From positions 62,001 to 126,000 of the forward strand of contig CANSYW010000002.1 of the NCBI GenBank assembly GCA_947651395.1: 64,000 bases of DNA. Direction: 5' to 3'. The translations under genes were made by a program, and so were the position numbers. Positions 24,565 to 31,379 of the stretch are shown here, one piece after another. This DNA is from an uncultured Pseudoflavonifractor sp. (GTDB taxonomy: Bacteria; Bacillota; Clostridia; Oscillospirales; Oscillospiraceae). How positions within the stretch are numbered: the first letter of the stretch is position 1; each line of letters begins with the position of its first letter. The notes below the pieces were generated by a model. It made no database searches. It saw only the letters and a list, made by a program, of their open reading frames with translations, and was not told where the DNA came from.

Positions 24565-25590
24565 TTACTTGTGGGCGACAGCGTATTCCTCGGCGGCCTC
24601 CCGCACCCAGTTGAGCCGGTCGTCGTCGATATCGTTGGGGACGGTGCAGTCGGCGCCAATGACAACGCCCACCTGGCCCATGCCGTCCAGCAGCTCCCAA
24701 ACGGCCTTCTTCAGCTCCTCCCTGGAGCCGTCGTAGATGATGCCGTCCTGGGGGAAGCCGCCGATGACGGCCTTGCCGTGGAAGAGCTTCTTGGCCTCGG
24801 CCATCGTGGTGCCCTCGGCGTTGACCGCTACGCTGTAGGCGGCGGCGTCATAGTCGGTGTAGAGACTCAGGTCGTTGCCGTGGCCGTGGTAGCCGCAGAT
24901 ATGAAGGATGTGCATATCCCGGATCCTCTTGGCCTCAGCCAGGACAAACTTCTCGCTGGGCGCCACGTAGTTCTGGTGGAACTCCCTGGAGAAGAAGTTG
25001 GCCTGGTTGGCACAGCTGAAGTAGATGCCGTCCGCGCCGCACTCGGTGAGCAGGATCTTGTTCAGATCGGCGATGCCCTGGGACATGCGCATCAGGCAAT
25101 CGGCCACAGCCTGGGGATCCTCTTCCATCAGCTTGCACATCAGGGGCTCTTCGGCGCCGGCCACGGGAAGATCGTCGCTGGTCATCAGGGCGTTGCGCAG
25201 GATCCAGGCGGCGGAGAAAACAGTGACATAGATGGGAGCGTCGCACTTGCCGCGGTAGATGTCCACTACCCGCTTGGTCAGGTCGATCTGGGCCTTGGCG
25301 TACTCGCTGTCCATGGACATGGGCTGGATCCTGGCCAGGTCGGCGGCGCACTTGACGAAGGACACATCCAAAGGCATCATCATCAGGGTGTCGTTCATGA
25401 TCTTGATGACGTCGGGATTGAACTTCTCCAGCGCGGGCTTGTGGCCCTCAATGTTCCGCTCAATGGCGCCGGGGACAGTCAGTCCCTTGTTCCACTCCTC
25501 AACAGGGGTGAAGTGGTGGAAAAAGGCCACAGGGACACGATCCACCGGTTTGTTGGACAATACACATTCCAGCCGCTCTCTTTTCGTCAT
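24565..25590 (-). CDS. Uroporphyrinogen-decarboxylase-family protein (MtaA/CmuA-like)
   Basis: 341 residues. It opens MTKRERLECVLSNKPVDRVPVAF, the usual start of catabolic URO-D-like proteins. Likely zinc ligands are in ILHICGYHGH and GADCTVPNDI. These features fit methylcobamide-type methyltransferases rather than heme-pathway HemE. No corrinoid protein gene is adjacent, so its methyl carrier must be elsewhere or it has a different role. Co-directional with the YkvI-like transporter; divergent from LysR. Confidence 0.78.
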   Translation of the reverse strand: MTKRERLECVLSNKPVDRVPVAFFHHFTPVEEWNKGLTVPGAIERNIEGHKPALEKFNPDVIKIMNDTLMMMPLDVSFVKCAADLARIQPMSMDSEYAKAQIDLTKRVVDIYRGKCDAPIYVTVFSAAWILRNALMTSDDLPVAGAEEPLMCKLMEEDPQAVADCLMRMSQGIADLNKILLTECGADGIYFSCANQANFFSREFHQNYVAPSEKFVLAEAKRIRDMHILHICGYHGHGNDLSLYTDYDAAAYSVAVNAEGTTMAEAKKLFHGKAVIGGFPQDGIIYDGSREELKKAVWELLDGMGQVGVVIGADCTVPNDIDDDRLNWVREAAEEYAVAHK

Positions 25591-25623
25591 ACTACATTCT
25601 CCTTTCTGATTTCAGTGGTTCAC

Positions 25624-25653
25624 TTGACAATATCGCCATATTCAGGGTATCAT
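25624..25653 (+). promoter_or_regulatory. Promoter of the LysR gene within an AT-rich divergent region
   Basis: TTGACA (25624-25629), 18 bases, TATCAT (25648-25653). The AT-rich 45 bases beyond it (to about 25685) are the likely site of LysR binding and of the leftward promoter, which I could not resolve. Confidence 0.5.
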
Positions 25654-25729
25654 AAGAATATATTTTCGTATAATATATAAAATTCTCCGGGTTATTCCCA
25701 AAGGCGATAACCTGCGGGGAGGTACGGAT

Positions 25730-26680
25730 ATGAAAATCGCGTCATTGGAATATCTGATCGTTTTGGCAGAGTCCCACTCCATTAACGAGGCGGCGCAGAA
25801 GCTGTACATTGCCCAGTCCAGCCTGACAAAGGCCCTTCAATGTATGGAGCGGGAGCTGGGGTTCCAGCTTTTTGTCCGGAGCAAGGAGGGGATCAGACTG
25901 ACCGAGGCCGGGCGGCAGATCCTGCCGGAGGCCCGTATGATGTTGGAGAACTACAGGCGCTGGCTGACCCTGGGCAAGGGACGTGTCCTCCACTCCTTAA
26001 ACGTCTATTCCCATGTTTCTTTTCCCAACTTCCTTTTGCCGGATGTGCTTCTGAAATTTAAGCAGCTCCATCCGGAGCTGACCGTCAACTGTACCAGCAG
26101 CGCCGCCCCTGAGCTGTATATTTCCCGTAGTACGGAAAACCCTGCCGTTGCCATCTTTCCCTATGCCCATGGAGAGAAATATCAAAGGTTGATCAAGCAG
26201 CAGGGGAACCGCCCTGTCGTGCTCTTTCAGGGAGAGTATACCTGCCTGGTCAACCGGAACAATCCCCTGGCGCAAAAGAAGGGGATCTTTATCAAGGATC
26301 TGCAGGAGTGTTATCTGGTGCTTCCCGAGATAGACATTCCCCAAGGGCATACCAACCTTCTGACTCCGCTGCTGGACGGGATCATAAATACCTGTCAGAG
26401 CCACCGCGTTCTCCAGGTGGAGTCGGTCAGCAGTGTCATCGACATGGTCTCCAGAAGCTCCGAGGCCTACGCCTTATCCTATTCCCCGGCCCTGTACCGA
26501 TATGAGTCGGTGGCCCAAAAGAAGCTTGTATCCATCCCCTTTCTGGATGTGAATACCCGGAGCGATTACTGCGTGTTCTATTCGAGACAGGCATATGATG
26601 AATATCCTTTGCTCAAGGAGTTTATTCAGGCCATTCAGATGGAGGCAAATCAATTTTTGGCTCAATGTCCCCCGGATTAG
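25730..26680 (+). CDS. LysR-family transcriptional regulator
   Basis: 316 residues. N-terminal helix-turn-helix (about 1-60; NEAAQKLYIAQSSLTKALQCMERELGFQLF) and a periplasmic-binding-like effector domain (about 90-300). Divergent from the URO-D/YkvI pair with a 139-base shared region, the classic LysR arrangement, so it probably activates that pair in response to its substrate. Confidence 0.92.
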   Translation: MKIASLEYLIVLAESHSINEAAQKLYIAQSSLTKALQCMERELGFQLFVRSKEGIRLTEAGRQILPEARMMLENYRRWLTLGKGRVLHSLNVYSHVSFPNFLLPDVLLKFKQLHPELTVNCTSSAAPELYISRSTENPAVAIFPYAHGEKYQRLIKQQGNRPVVLFQGEYTCLVNRNNPLAQKKGIFIKDLQECYLVLPEIDIPQGHTNLLTPLLDGIINTCQSHRVLQVESVSSVIDMVSRSSEAYALSYSPALYRYESVAQKKLVSIPFLDVNTRSDYCVFYSRQAYDEYPLLKEFIQAIQMEANQFLAQCPPD

Positions 26681-26746
26681 AGGTTACATACGAGTATGTG
26701 ATGGAAAGATCTTCCTCTGCGTGTCTGCCAAACTTTGACCGGAAAT

Positions 26747-26804
26747 AAACACCCGCTTCTACACATACTGACCTTGAACATGGTCGGGAGGGAAGTGGGT
26801 GTTT
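26747..26804 (+). terminator. Long inverted repeat overlapping the deacetylase start
   Basis: AAACACCCGCTTC (26747-26759) pairs with GAAGTGGGTGTTT (26792-26804), 13 bp with one G-U, followed by T. An inner GACC/GGTC hairpin lies in the loop. It probably ends the lysR transcript, and because the right arm reaches the ribosome site and start of the next gene, it may also limit translation. Confidence 0.6.
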
Positions 26805-27544
26805 TGCGTTATCGTATCCAGCGCGTTTTCGGGAGGCTGAGCGCCTTTTCGCGCGCCTTGCTCTTGCTTTTGGCGGCGGCGGGACTGCTGCTTACAGGCG
26901 GGAGGGTCACACGGGCTCTGCCTGCCTTCGCACCCCAAAGTCAGCCGCTCATCGCCCTCACCTTTGACGACGGTCCCCGCCGCTCCACCACCACCCAACT
27001 ATTGGACGGCCTGGCTCAGCGTGGGGTCCCTGCCACCTTTTTTCTCATCGGTGAGCTGGTTCCCGACAACGAGGATATCGTGGCCCGGATGGAGGCGGAG
27101 GGTCATCAGGTGGGGATCCACACTTGGGATCATGTCTCTCTTACCGGGCTCAACGCCAGGGATTTTTACTCTCAGGTGGAGCGGACCGGCACTCTTTTGT
27201 ACCAGATCCTGGGGCATGGAGGGTTTGCTCTTCGGCCTCCCTACGGCATGGTGGACAACGGGGTAAAAAAACGGGCGGGAGCGCCCATCATCCTCTGGTC
27301 GGTGGATCCCACCGACTGGGACGATAAGAATACCCAGCGTATTGTGGAGCAGGTGGTCTCCCAGGCACAGGACGGGGATATTATTCTTCTCCATGACATT
27401 TATCCCACCTCTGTGGAGGCCGCACTTCAGATCGTGGACGCCCTTCACGCCAAAGGCTTTCTCTTTGTCACAGTAGAGGAACTGGCCCGGCAGCGCCAGG
27501 TGCCCCTGGAGCCCGGGGAGGTCTACTGTGATTTTCGTCCGTAA
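26804..27544 (+). CDS. Polysaccharide deacetylase (NodB domain)
   Basis: About 246 residues if started at TTG 26804, roughly ten bases after GGGAGGG; ATG 26780 is an alternative without a ribosome site. A signal-anchor helix is followed by a complete NodB domain: TFDDGP, HTWDH, RPPYG, the W-S-V-D-P-T-D-W motif and ILLHDIY. The metal Asp-His-His triad and catalytic Asp are present, so an active peptidoglycan or chitooligosaccharide N-deacetylase is expected outside the membrane. The stop codon touches the left end of the integrated element; no residues appear lost. Confidence 0.88.
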   Translation: MRYRIQRVFGRLSAFSRALLLLLAAAGLLLTGGRVTRALPAFAPQSQPLIALTFDDGPRRSTTTQLLDGLAQRGVPATFFLIGELVPDNEDIVARMEAEGHQVGIHTWDHVSLTGLNARDFYSQVERTGTLLYQILGHGGFALRPPYGMVDNGVKKRAGAPIILWSVDPTDWDDKNTQRIVEQVVSQAQDGDIILLHDIYPTSVEAALQIVDALHAKGFLFVTVEELARQRQVPLEPGEVYCDFRP

Positions 27545-27562
27545 TTACAAAATAGTCACAGT
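27543..27562. repeat. Candidate attL core
   Basis: AATTACAAAATAGTCACAGT; it differs at two positions from the right-end copy at 35325. It begins within the stop codon of the deacetylase gene. Confidence 0.5.
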
Positions 27563-27625
27563 GAAAAGTGAAAAATGTAGTATTTCCAAGGGACGAGGGG
27601 CCACAGTAGGCGAGGAAAAGGGCCT

Positions 27626-27649
27626 GTTTTCCCTTTAGTTTTCCCTTTA
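27626..27649. repeat. Left 24-bp terminal repeat (two 12-bp units)
   Basis: Two tandem copies of GTTTTCCCTTTA, repeated exactly at 35198-35221. Direct tandem units inside both ends resemble integrase arm-binding sites; they could instead be the attachment core itself. Confidence 0.6.
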
Positions 27650-27698
27650 CAGCTTTTGGGGAGGGTGTTTGCGGGCCTCTTTTGATGTCCGAATCGGA

Positions 27699-27816
27699 AA
27701 CCGGCGACGGCCACCAGGCGGAGCTTGCCCGGGCCGCGGCGGCCCGCCCGCTCGGTGGGGATCTTCTTGGCGCCGGTCACCGGGCCCAGCTGGGGAGCTG
27801 GCCGGGGTGATCTCCG
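27699..27816. repeat. Left diverged copy of the right-end repeat
   Basis: About 118 bases aligning with the 169-bp repeats at 34546 and 34878, with roughly 15% mismatches and one 30-base deletion. Together with 27545-27893 it makes up a non-coding left end of about 350 bases; the only other elements I see there are the 24-bp repeat and the integrase terminator. Confidence 0.6.
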
Positions 27817-27830
27817 GGCCCACAACATAG

Positions 27831-27862
27831 AAAAACCGAGCGGGAGGGTGTCCCGCTCGGTG
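27831..27862 (-). terminator. Integrase terminator
   Basis: Leftward ACCGAGCGGGA / TCCCGCTCGGT, 11 bp, loop of 5, followed by TTTTT (27835-27862 plus 27831-27835). Confidence 0.85.
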
Positions 27863-27893
27863 GTGTGGCCTTTATGGGGGGCGGCTGGGTCGC

Positions 27894-29063
27894 TCAGAGG
27901 CCCAGGACGCCGGTTATATACTGTTCCATATGCTGGGCGCTGTCCCGCTTCATCTGCTCCGTGACGTGGCCGTAAACGTCCAGGGTGAAGGCGGCGGTGG
28001 CGTGGCCCAGGTTGCCCTGTATGGTCTTGATGTCGTCCCCGGCCCGGAGGGCGGCCACGGCGTAAGAGTGGCGGAGATCGTGGAAGCGGGCGTCGGGGCG
28101 GCCTATGGAGGCGGCCATCCGCTTGAACTGGCTGTAGGCGGTGTAGGGTGGGATATAGTGGCCTATGGCGTCGGTAAAGACAAAGCCGCCGTCCTCCCAC
28201 AGCTCCCCGGCCTTCAAGCGCTGCTTGGCCTGCTCTGTCCGGTGGCGCTTGAGCATGGACATGATCCAGGGGGCGGGGGCTACGGTGCGCCCCTTTCCGC
28301 TCTTGGGAGACTGGAGAGTGTATTCCTCTGCACCAGGGAGGCGCTGGAGCTGCTTATTGACGGTGATGACGCCGCTTTTGAAGTCCACGGCGTCCCAGGT
28401 GAGGCCCACGATCTCACTTTTCCGCATACCGGTAAAGAGGGCGAGGGTGAACAAGGCCTCCAGGCGGTGGCCCTTGATGGCCTGTAAAAAAGCCTTTGTC
28501 TCCGCTTCGTCGAGGGGGCGCAGCTCGGTCTTCTCGATGCGGGGGAGGGTACAGGCGTCGGCGGGGTTAAAGCGGAGATAGCCCAGCTTCACGGCCTGCT
28601 GAAGGGCGTGGTGAAGCACGGCGTGAACCACGTGGACGCTGCGGGGACTGAGGCCCAGAGAAAGGCCGTTATAGAGGCGCTGGATGGTGTGGGCACTGAG
28701 AGCGTCCAGCTTCACCGCCCCAAGGGCGGGACGGAGGTACAGGTCTATACGCTGCTGATAGGAGGCCGCCGTCTTCTTCTTGACGCCGCCCAGGTAGTCA
28801 CGGGCCCAGATGTCCAGCCACTCGCCCACGGTGAGCTTGCAGGGGGCTTTATAGGTGCCCTCGTCCAGGGCGGCCACGGCGGCGGTGAGCTTCCGGGCGA
28901 CTTCGGCTTGGGTTTGGCCGGTGAAGCTGCGCTGGATCTGTCTGCCGGTGCCGGGATCCCGGCCCACGGTGACACGGGCCTCCCAATAGGTGTATGGCTT
29001 TCCCTTCCGGGTGACGGTCTTCTTGCGGATGGTGCCGGTGCCGGAGGCCGCTCTTCTGGGCAT
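27894..29063 (-). CDS. Tyrosine recombinase / integrase
   Basis: 389 residues from ATG 29063, with AGGAAGG nine bases upstream; the 493-residue ORF start is spurious. N-terminal arm-binding domain (about 8-65, GTIRKKTVTRKGKPYTYWEA), SAM-like core-binding domain (about 78-170) and catalytic domain with R214 (TGMRKSEI), H328/R331 (HDLRHSYA), H354 and nucleophile Y364 (LDVYGHV). All catalytic residues are present. Similar to Tn916/phage-type Int of Firmicutes. Located at the left end and transcribed outward; no separate excisionase is certain, but the small HTH protein at 31161 is a candidate. Confidence 0.93.
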   Translation of the reverse strand: MPRRAASGTGTIRKKTVTRKGKPYTYWEARVTVGRDPGTGRQIQRSFTGQTQAEVARKLTAAVAALDEGTYKAPCKLTVGEWLDIWARDYLGGVKKKTAASYQQRIDLYLRPALGAVKLDALSAHTIQRLYNGLSLGLSPRSVHVVHAVLHHALQQAVKLGYLRFNPADACTLPRIEKTELRPLDEAETKAFLQAIKGHRLEALFTLALFTGMRKSEIVGLTWDAVDFKSGVITVNKQLQRLPGAEEYTLQSPKSGKGRTVAPAPWIMSMLKRHRTEQAKQRLKAGELWEDGGFVFTDAIGHYIPPYTAYSQFKRMAASIGRPDARFHDLRHSYAVAALRAGDDIKTIQGNLGHATAAFTLDVYGHVTEQMKRDSAQHMEQYITGVLGL

Positions 29064-29082
29064 GGAAATCCTTCCTTTCCTC

Positions 29083-29111
29083 TTGCCCTCCCGGCGCTCC
29101 TGTGGTACAAT
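29083..29111 (+). promoter_or_regulatory. Promoter of a putative small RNA
   Basis: TTGCCC (29083-29088), 17 bases, TACAAT (29106-29111) with TGG before it. It resembles the toxin promoter 119 bases downstream. Confidence 0.55.
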
Positions 29112-29117
29112 AAGAGC

Positions 29118-29200
29118 GCAAAGGGGCCTTGGTTTTAGCTGACTGTGGTCTTTTGCATCTACGCCGCTCCCGGAGGTCGCAACTCCGGGGGCGGTTTTTT
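29118..29200 (+). ncRNA. Putative small RNA of about 83 nt
   Basis: Bounded by the promoter above and a strong terminator: CCGCTCCCGGAG (29164-29175) pairs with CTCCGGGGGCGG (29183-29194) and is followed by six T. No start codon with a ribosome site lies between. Runs opposite to, and just upstream of, the integrase gene. Function unknown; a remnant of a second toxin locus is possible. Confidence 0.4.
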
Positions 29201-29201
29201 G

Positions 29202-29230
29202 TTGCCATTTGTCGGGCGCTGTGGTATGAT
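29202..29230 (+). promoter_or_regulatory. Toxin promoter
   Basis: TTGCCA (29202-29207), 17 bases, TATGAT (29225-29230) preceded by TGG (extended -10). Confidence 0.65.
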
Positions 29231-29296
29231 GGCCGTGGCGCTGCCCGTATACGGTAGGCGGTTGGCCCTCTTCATCTTGGAGGGGGCAGCTTCTTG

Positions 29297-29318
29297 GCCT
29301 CCTCCACTGAGAGGAGGC
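29297..29318 (+). promoter_or_regulatory. Hairpin sequestering the toxin ribosome site
   Basis: GCCTCCTC (29297-29304) pairs perfectly with GAGGAGGC (29311-29318), hiding the whole Shine-Dalgarno sequence of the toxin. Such shielding of toxin translation is a common property of type I toxin mRNAs. Confidence 0.65.
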
Positions 29319-29325
29319 GGTGCCC

Positions 29326-29409
29326 ATGCTTACATACTCAGAGCTGTTCCAGTTCTGCCTTGTGGTCATCGGCATTATCGGCTTGTTTTTTCAGGCAAAA
29401 AAGAAGTAA
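29326..29409 (+). CDS. Small hydrophobic type I toxin-like peptide (27 aa)
   Basis: Too short for the ORF track. ATG follows GAGGAGG by eight bases. The peptide is a short polar start (MLTYSELFQF), one hydrophobic helix (CLVVIGIIGLFF) and a basic end (QAKKK). This is the pattern of the 'putative holin-like toxin' peptides common in clostridial mobile elements. It has its own promoter, a sequestered ribosome site, and a convergent antisense RNA covering its 3' end. Expected to depolarise the membrane and promote element maintenance. Confidence 0.75.
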   Translation: MLTYSELFQFCLVVIGIIGLFFQAKKK

Positions 29410-29486
29410 CCGCCCATGCTTTCCCGGCTGGCGGTTACTTCGTAACTAACAGAGGGGGCTGACCGTCTACCGGCAGCGCCCTTTCT
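29396..29486 (-). ncRNA. Antisense antitoxin RNA of the type I module
   Basis: The transcript should start near 29486 from a consensus promoter and end at a terminator formed by AAGTAACCGCC / GGCGGTTACTT (29430-29440 and 29404-29414) followed by CTTTTTTG. It overlaps the last codons and 3' leader of the toxin mRNA, the usual convergent geometry for type I antitoxins in Firmicutes. Confidence 0.72.
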
Positions 29487-29492
29487 ATGGTC

Positions 29493-29521
29493 ATTATAAC
29501 CGTCCGGGGCTATGTTGTCAA
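29493..29521 (-). promoter_or_regulatory. Antitoxin RNA promoter
   Basis: Leftward TTGACA (29516-29521), 17 bases, TATAAT (29493-29498): a perfect consensus promoter, stronger than the toxin promoter, as expected if the antitoxin is in excess. Confidence 0.85.
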
Positions 29522-29583
29522 TGTGAAGTTTCCTGATTCCTTCTCATTCCTTCTGATTTCTTACCTGTTTCTTCTCATTTCTT

Positions 29584-29616
29584 CCCTTCCCGCTTTCGAG
29601 CGGGAGGGGCTTTTTT
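29584..29616 (+). terminator. Toxin mRNA terminator
   Basis: CCCTTCCCGCT (29584-29594) pairs with AGCGGGAGGGG (29599-29609), one G-U, 4-base loop, then C and six T. Between the antitoxin promoter and this site lie T/C-rich imperfect repeats of the type TTCTCATTTC. Confidence 0.8.
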
Positions 29617-29677
29617 ATGCCCCGGCAAATGCCCAAACGCTTGGGGATTTGGCGGCGTCACCACCACCGGGGGCGGT

Positions 29678-30172
29678 TCAGCCTGCGCCGGTACCAGAGG
29701 AAGGGGATGAGCTTCCCGCCGCTTTTTTCCCGGCCAGGAGCTGGGCCCGGTAAGCCTCCACCTCCCGCTCGATGGCGGCCAGATCATCGGGAGGGGCGGG
29801 GGTGGCCGCCGCCTGCTGGGCGGCGAGCTCAGACGCCATTTTCTCCAGCAGCTCCCAGCCGTCTTCATTGAGACGGGAGAGCATGGAGACAAAGCGGCGC
29901 TTGAAGCTGTCCGGCTGGCCCGCAAGGGCACGGTCAACAAAGGCGGTGATCTCCTGATCTCTGGAGGTAGGGGAGAACATTTCCCCCTCCCCGGTGCGTA
30001 GCCACGATTCACTGACGCCAAATTCCCGGCAGATGGCGAAGATGGTCTGGTTAGACGTATTCCTCCCGCCCTCGATGAGGGCTATTGTATTTTGTTTCAT
30101 ACTGATACGGGAACCAAATTCCGCTTGCGTAAGGCCCAGGGCTTTCCGCAGTTTTTTTATACGCTCATTCAA
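29678..30172 (-). CDS. XRE-family repressor of the element
   Basis: 164 residues from a TTG start, eight bases after AAGGAGG. N-terminal helix-turn-helix (about 5-60; LGLTQAEFGSRISMKQNTIALIEGG) followed by FGVSESWLRTGEGEMF, a junction common in phage-type repressors. The C-terminal half is helical and Ala/Pro-rich with no protease motif, so it is not a LexA-type self-cleaving repressor. Faces the rightward operon across a 170-base region holding two dyads that overlap both promoters. Confidence 0.9.
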   Translation of the reverse strand: MNERIKKLRKALGLTQAEFGSRISMKQNTIALIEGGRNTSNQTIFAICREFGVSESWLRTGEGEMFSPTSRDQEITAFVDRALAGQPDSFKRRFVSMLSRLNEDGWELLEKMASELAAQQAAATPAPPDDLAAIEREVEAYRAQLLAGKKAAGSSSPSSGTGAG

Positions 30173-30185
30173 TGGGTTAACCTCC

Positions 30186-30225
30186 TTTCTGCGATAATAA
30201 TATCACAGAAATATCCTCACGTCAA
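30186..30225 (-). promoter_or_regulatory. XRE promoter and overlapping 26-bp dyad
   Basis: Leftward TTGACG (30220-30225), 17 bases, TATTAT (30197-30202). TTTCTG-n-GATA-n4-TATC-n-CAGAAA (30186-30211) is a near-perfect 26-bp palindrome over the -10 box and start, suited to autorepression. Confidence 0.7.
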
Positions 30226-30255
30226 TAATAAAATCGCAAAATAAGTAAAAAGGGG

Positions 30256-30317
30256 TTGACAATATAGATTTTACAATGTATGATTATCCTGTAATCTATG
30301 CGCTACATTGTAAAATC
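30256..30317 (+). promoter_or_regulatory. Rightward operon promoter with 14-bp inverted operator
   Basis: TTGACA (30256-30261), 17 bases, TATGAT (30279-30284). GATTTTACAATGTA (30267-30280) and TACATTGTAAAATC (30304-30317) are perfect inverted copies 23 bases apart, one in the spacer and -10 box and one past the start. Differs in sequence from the XRE-promoter dyad, so two proteins or two binding modes may be involved. Confidence 0.7.
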
Positions 30318-30342
30318 ATCCCGAGCGGGAGGAGGTGAGCAC

Positions 30343-30489
30343 ATGACCGAGAAGGAAAAGACGATGGCCAAGCGGCTGGAGGAGTCCATGCCCAAGCTGA
30401 CCGGGGAGGCTATGGCAGCTATGGCCGCCTATGGCGAGGGTATGGCGGCGGGGCTGGAGCTGGCCCAAAAGGCCCAGGCGGGACAGTGA
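30343..30489 (+). CDS. Small hypothetical protein (48 aa), first gene of the rightward operon
   Basis: ATG nine bases after GGAGGAGG; the ORF track start 15 codons upstream lies in the operator. Charged, helical (TEKEKTMAKRLEESMPKLTGEAMAAMAAYGEGMAAGLELAQ). No family recognised. The pattern of a short amphipathic helix followed by a Met/Ala/Gly segment recurs in small element-borne proteins of gut Clostridia, but I assign no function. Confidence 0.65.
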   Translation: MTEKEKTMAKRLEESMPKLTGEAMAAMAAYGEGMAAGLELAQKAQAGQ

Positions 30490-30662
30490 GGGGCCCGGAG
30501 AAGGGCGGCGGGGCATTTATCCCGCCCCGTCTGCTGGAGGGGCTGACGTTCCATGAAGGGCCGGTGAAATTTACCGGGCCGGTGTCCGAATTGGACACCA
30601 GGACCGGGCGGGAAGGCCCGCTCGACGGGGAAGGAGGTGAAAGGGGATGGACTTTGACTTGA
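30486..30662 (+). CDS. Possible small protein (58 aa), GTGA-coupled
   Basis: Not in the ORF track. A GTG overlaps the previous stop (GTGA), as at three other junctions of this operon, and the frame stays open for 58 codons (RGPEKGGGAFIPPRLLEG ... SELDTRTGREGPLD). No clear ribosome site, so it would rely on coupling. Overlaps the next start by a few codons. It could also be simply the 160-base spacer. Confidence 0.35.
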   Translation: MRGPEKGGGAFIPPRLLEGLTFHEGPVKFTGPVSELDTRTGREGPLDGEGGERGWTLT

Positions 30663-30946
30663 TCTCCGCTCTGTTCAGCGCCGGGATGGGCTTCGTGGCC
30701 CCGGAGCTGCTGGAGTTGGGCAAGGAGACCGGCGCAAAGCAGAAGGCGGATCAGGCAGCGCTTGACGCGCTGAATGCGCTGAAGATATCTGATACCGACC
30801 AAGAGCGGCTTGTGGATATCTTCGTACATGCGGGCTTTGAGGCCCAGCGGTGCGGGTTTATCAATGGCTTCCGGCTGGGCGTCCGCCTGATGGCGGAGGT
30901 ATACGGAAACGACAAAAAGAAGGAGGAAACGGCATGTTCTATGTAA
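30647..30946 (+). CDS. Hypothetical protein (99 aa)
   Basis: ATG nine bases after AAGGAGG. Helical, acidic start (DFDLISALFSAGMGFVAPELLEL), a middle of Lys/Ala/Asp, and the conserved-looking FVHAGFEAQRCGFINGFRLGVRLMAEVYG. That last pattern resembles DUF6809-type small proteins of Clostridia mobile elements, which I mention only as a likeness. The next gene begins inside its 3' end. Confidence 0.7.
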   Translation: MDFDLISALFSAGMGFVAPELLELGKETGAKQKADQAALDALNALKISDTDQERLVDIFVHAGFEAQRCGFINGFRLGVRLMAEVYGNDKKKEETACSM

Positions 30947-31164
30947 AGTACAAGGGCGAGGAGCTTCAGATCAGGAAGGACACGGTATATAACAAGTGCC
31001 CCCGGTGCGGGAAGGAGGTCAAGGTGGACTTAGACGACCTGGCCGCCGGGATGGAGCGGGGAGCAAGCCTGCTGAAGAGCGGCGTCTACTGCGACGTTTG
31101 CGGGGAGCTGGCAAAGGCAGAGCTGGCGGAGGGACGGCCAATGACGGAGGAGGAAATGCCGTGA
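30934..31164 (+). CDS. Zinc-ribbon protein (76 aa)
   Basis: ATG 30934 follows AAGGAGG within the preceding gene. Two CxxC pairs (NKCPRCGKEV and VYCDVCGEL) should bind one zinc. Short basic/acidic tail (AELAEGRPMTEEEMP). Likely nucleic-acid or protein binding. The next gene starts at the GTG in its stop (GTGA). Confidence 0.7.
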   Translation: MFYVKYKGEELQIRKDTVYNKCPRCGKEVKVDLDDLAAGMERGASLLKSGVYCDVCGELAKAELAEGRPMTEEEMP

Positions 31165-31379
31165 GCGGAAAGAAAGCCGTTGAGGTGCCACCGTGGGAAA
31201 AGCTGGCCTTGAACGTCCCGGAGGCGGCGGCCCTGCTGGGGCTGTCAGAGGCGGCGGTCTATAACCTGGTACATACCGAGGGCTTCCCGGCTATTCAGCC
31301 GGGGGGCGGGAAGTGGATCATCAACCGGGCACGGCTTCAGGACTGGCTGGACAAGCAGCTTCTGGGGGCGGAGATATGA
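31161..31379 (+). CDS. Helix-turn-helix excisionase-like protein (72 aa)
   Basis: GTG start overlapping the upstream stop, with GGAGGAGG nine bases upstream; the longer ORF is in the wrong start. The core ALNVPEAAALLGLSEAAVYN and FPAIQPGGGKWIINRARLQDWL is the MerR-like HTH_17/excisionase fold. In an integrase-bearing element this is the best candidate for the excisionase (Xis), although such proteins also act as simple regulators. Confidence 0.75.
   Translation: MSGKKAVEVPPWEKLALNVPEAAALLGLSEAAVYNLVHTEGFPAIQPGGGKWIINRARLQDWLDKQLLGAEI

Noticed and set aside
29145-29462. 105-codon ORF spanning the toxin region
   Set aside because: Different frame from the toxin; it crosses the terminator, both promoters and the ribosome-site hairpin and has no ribosome site of its own.
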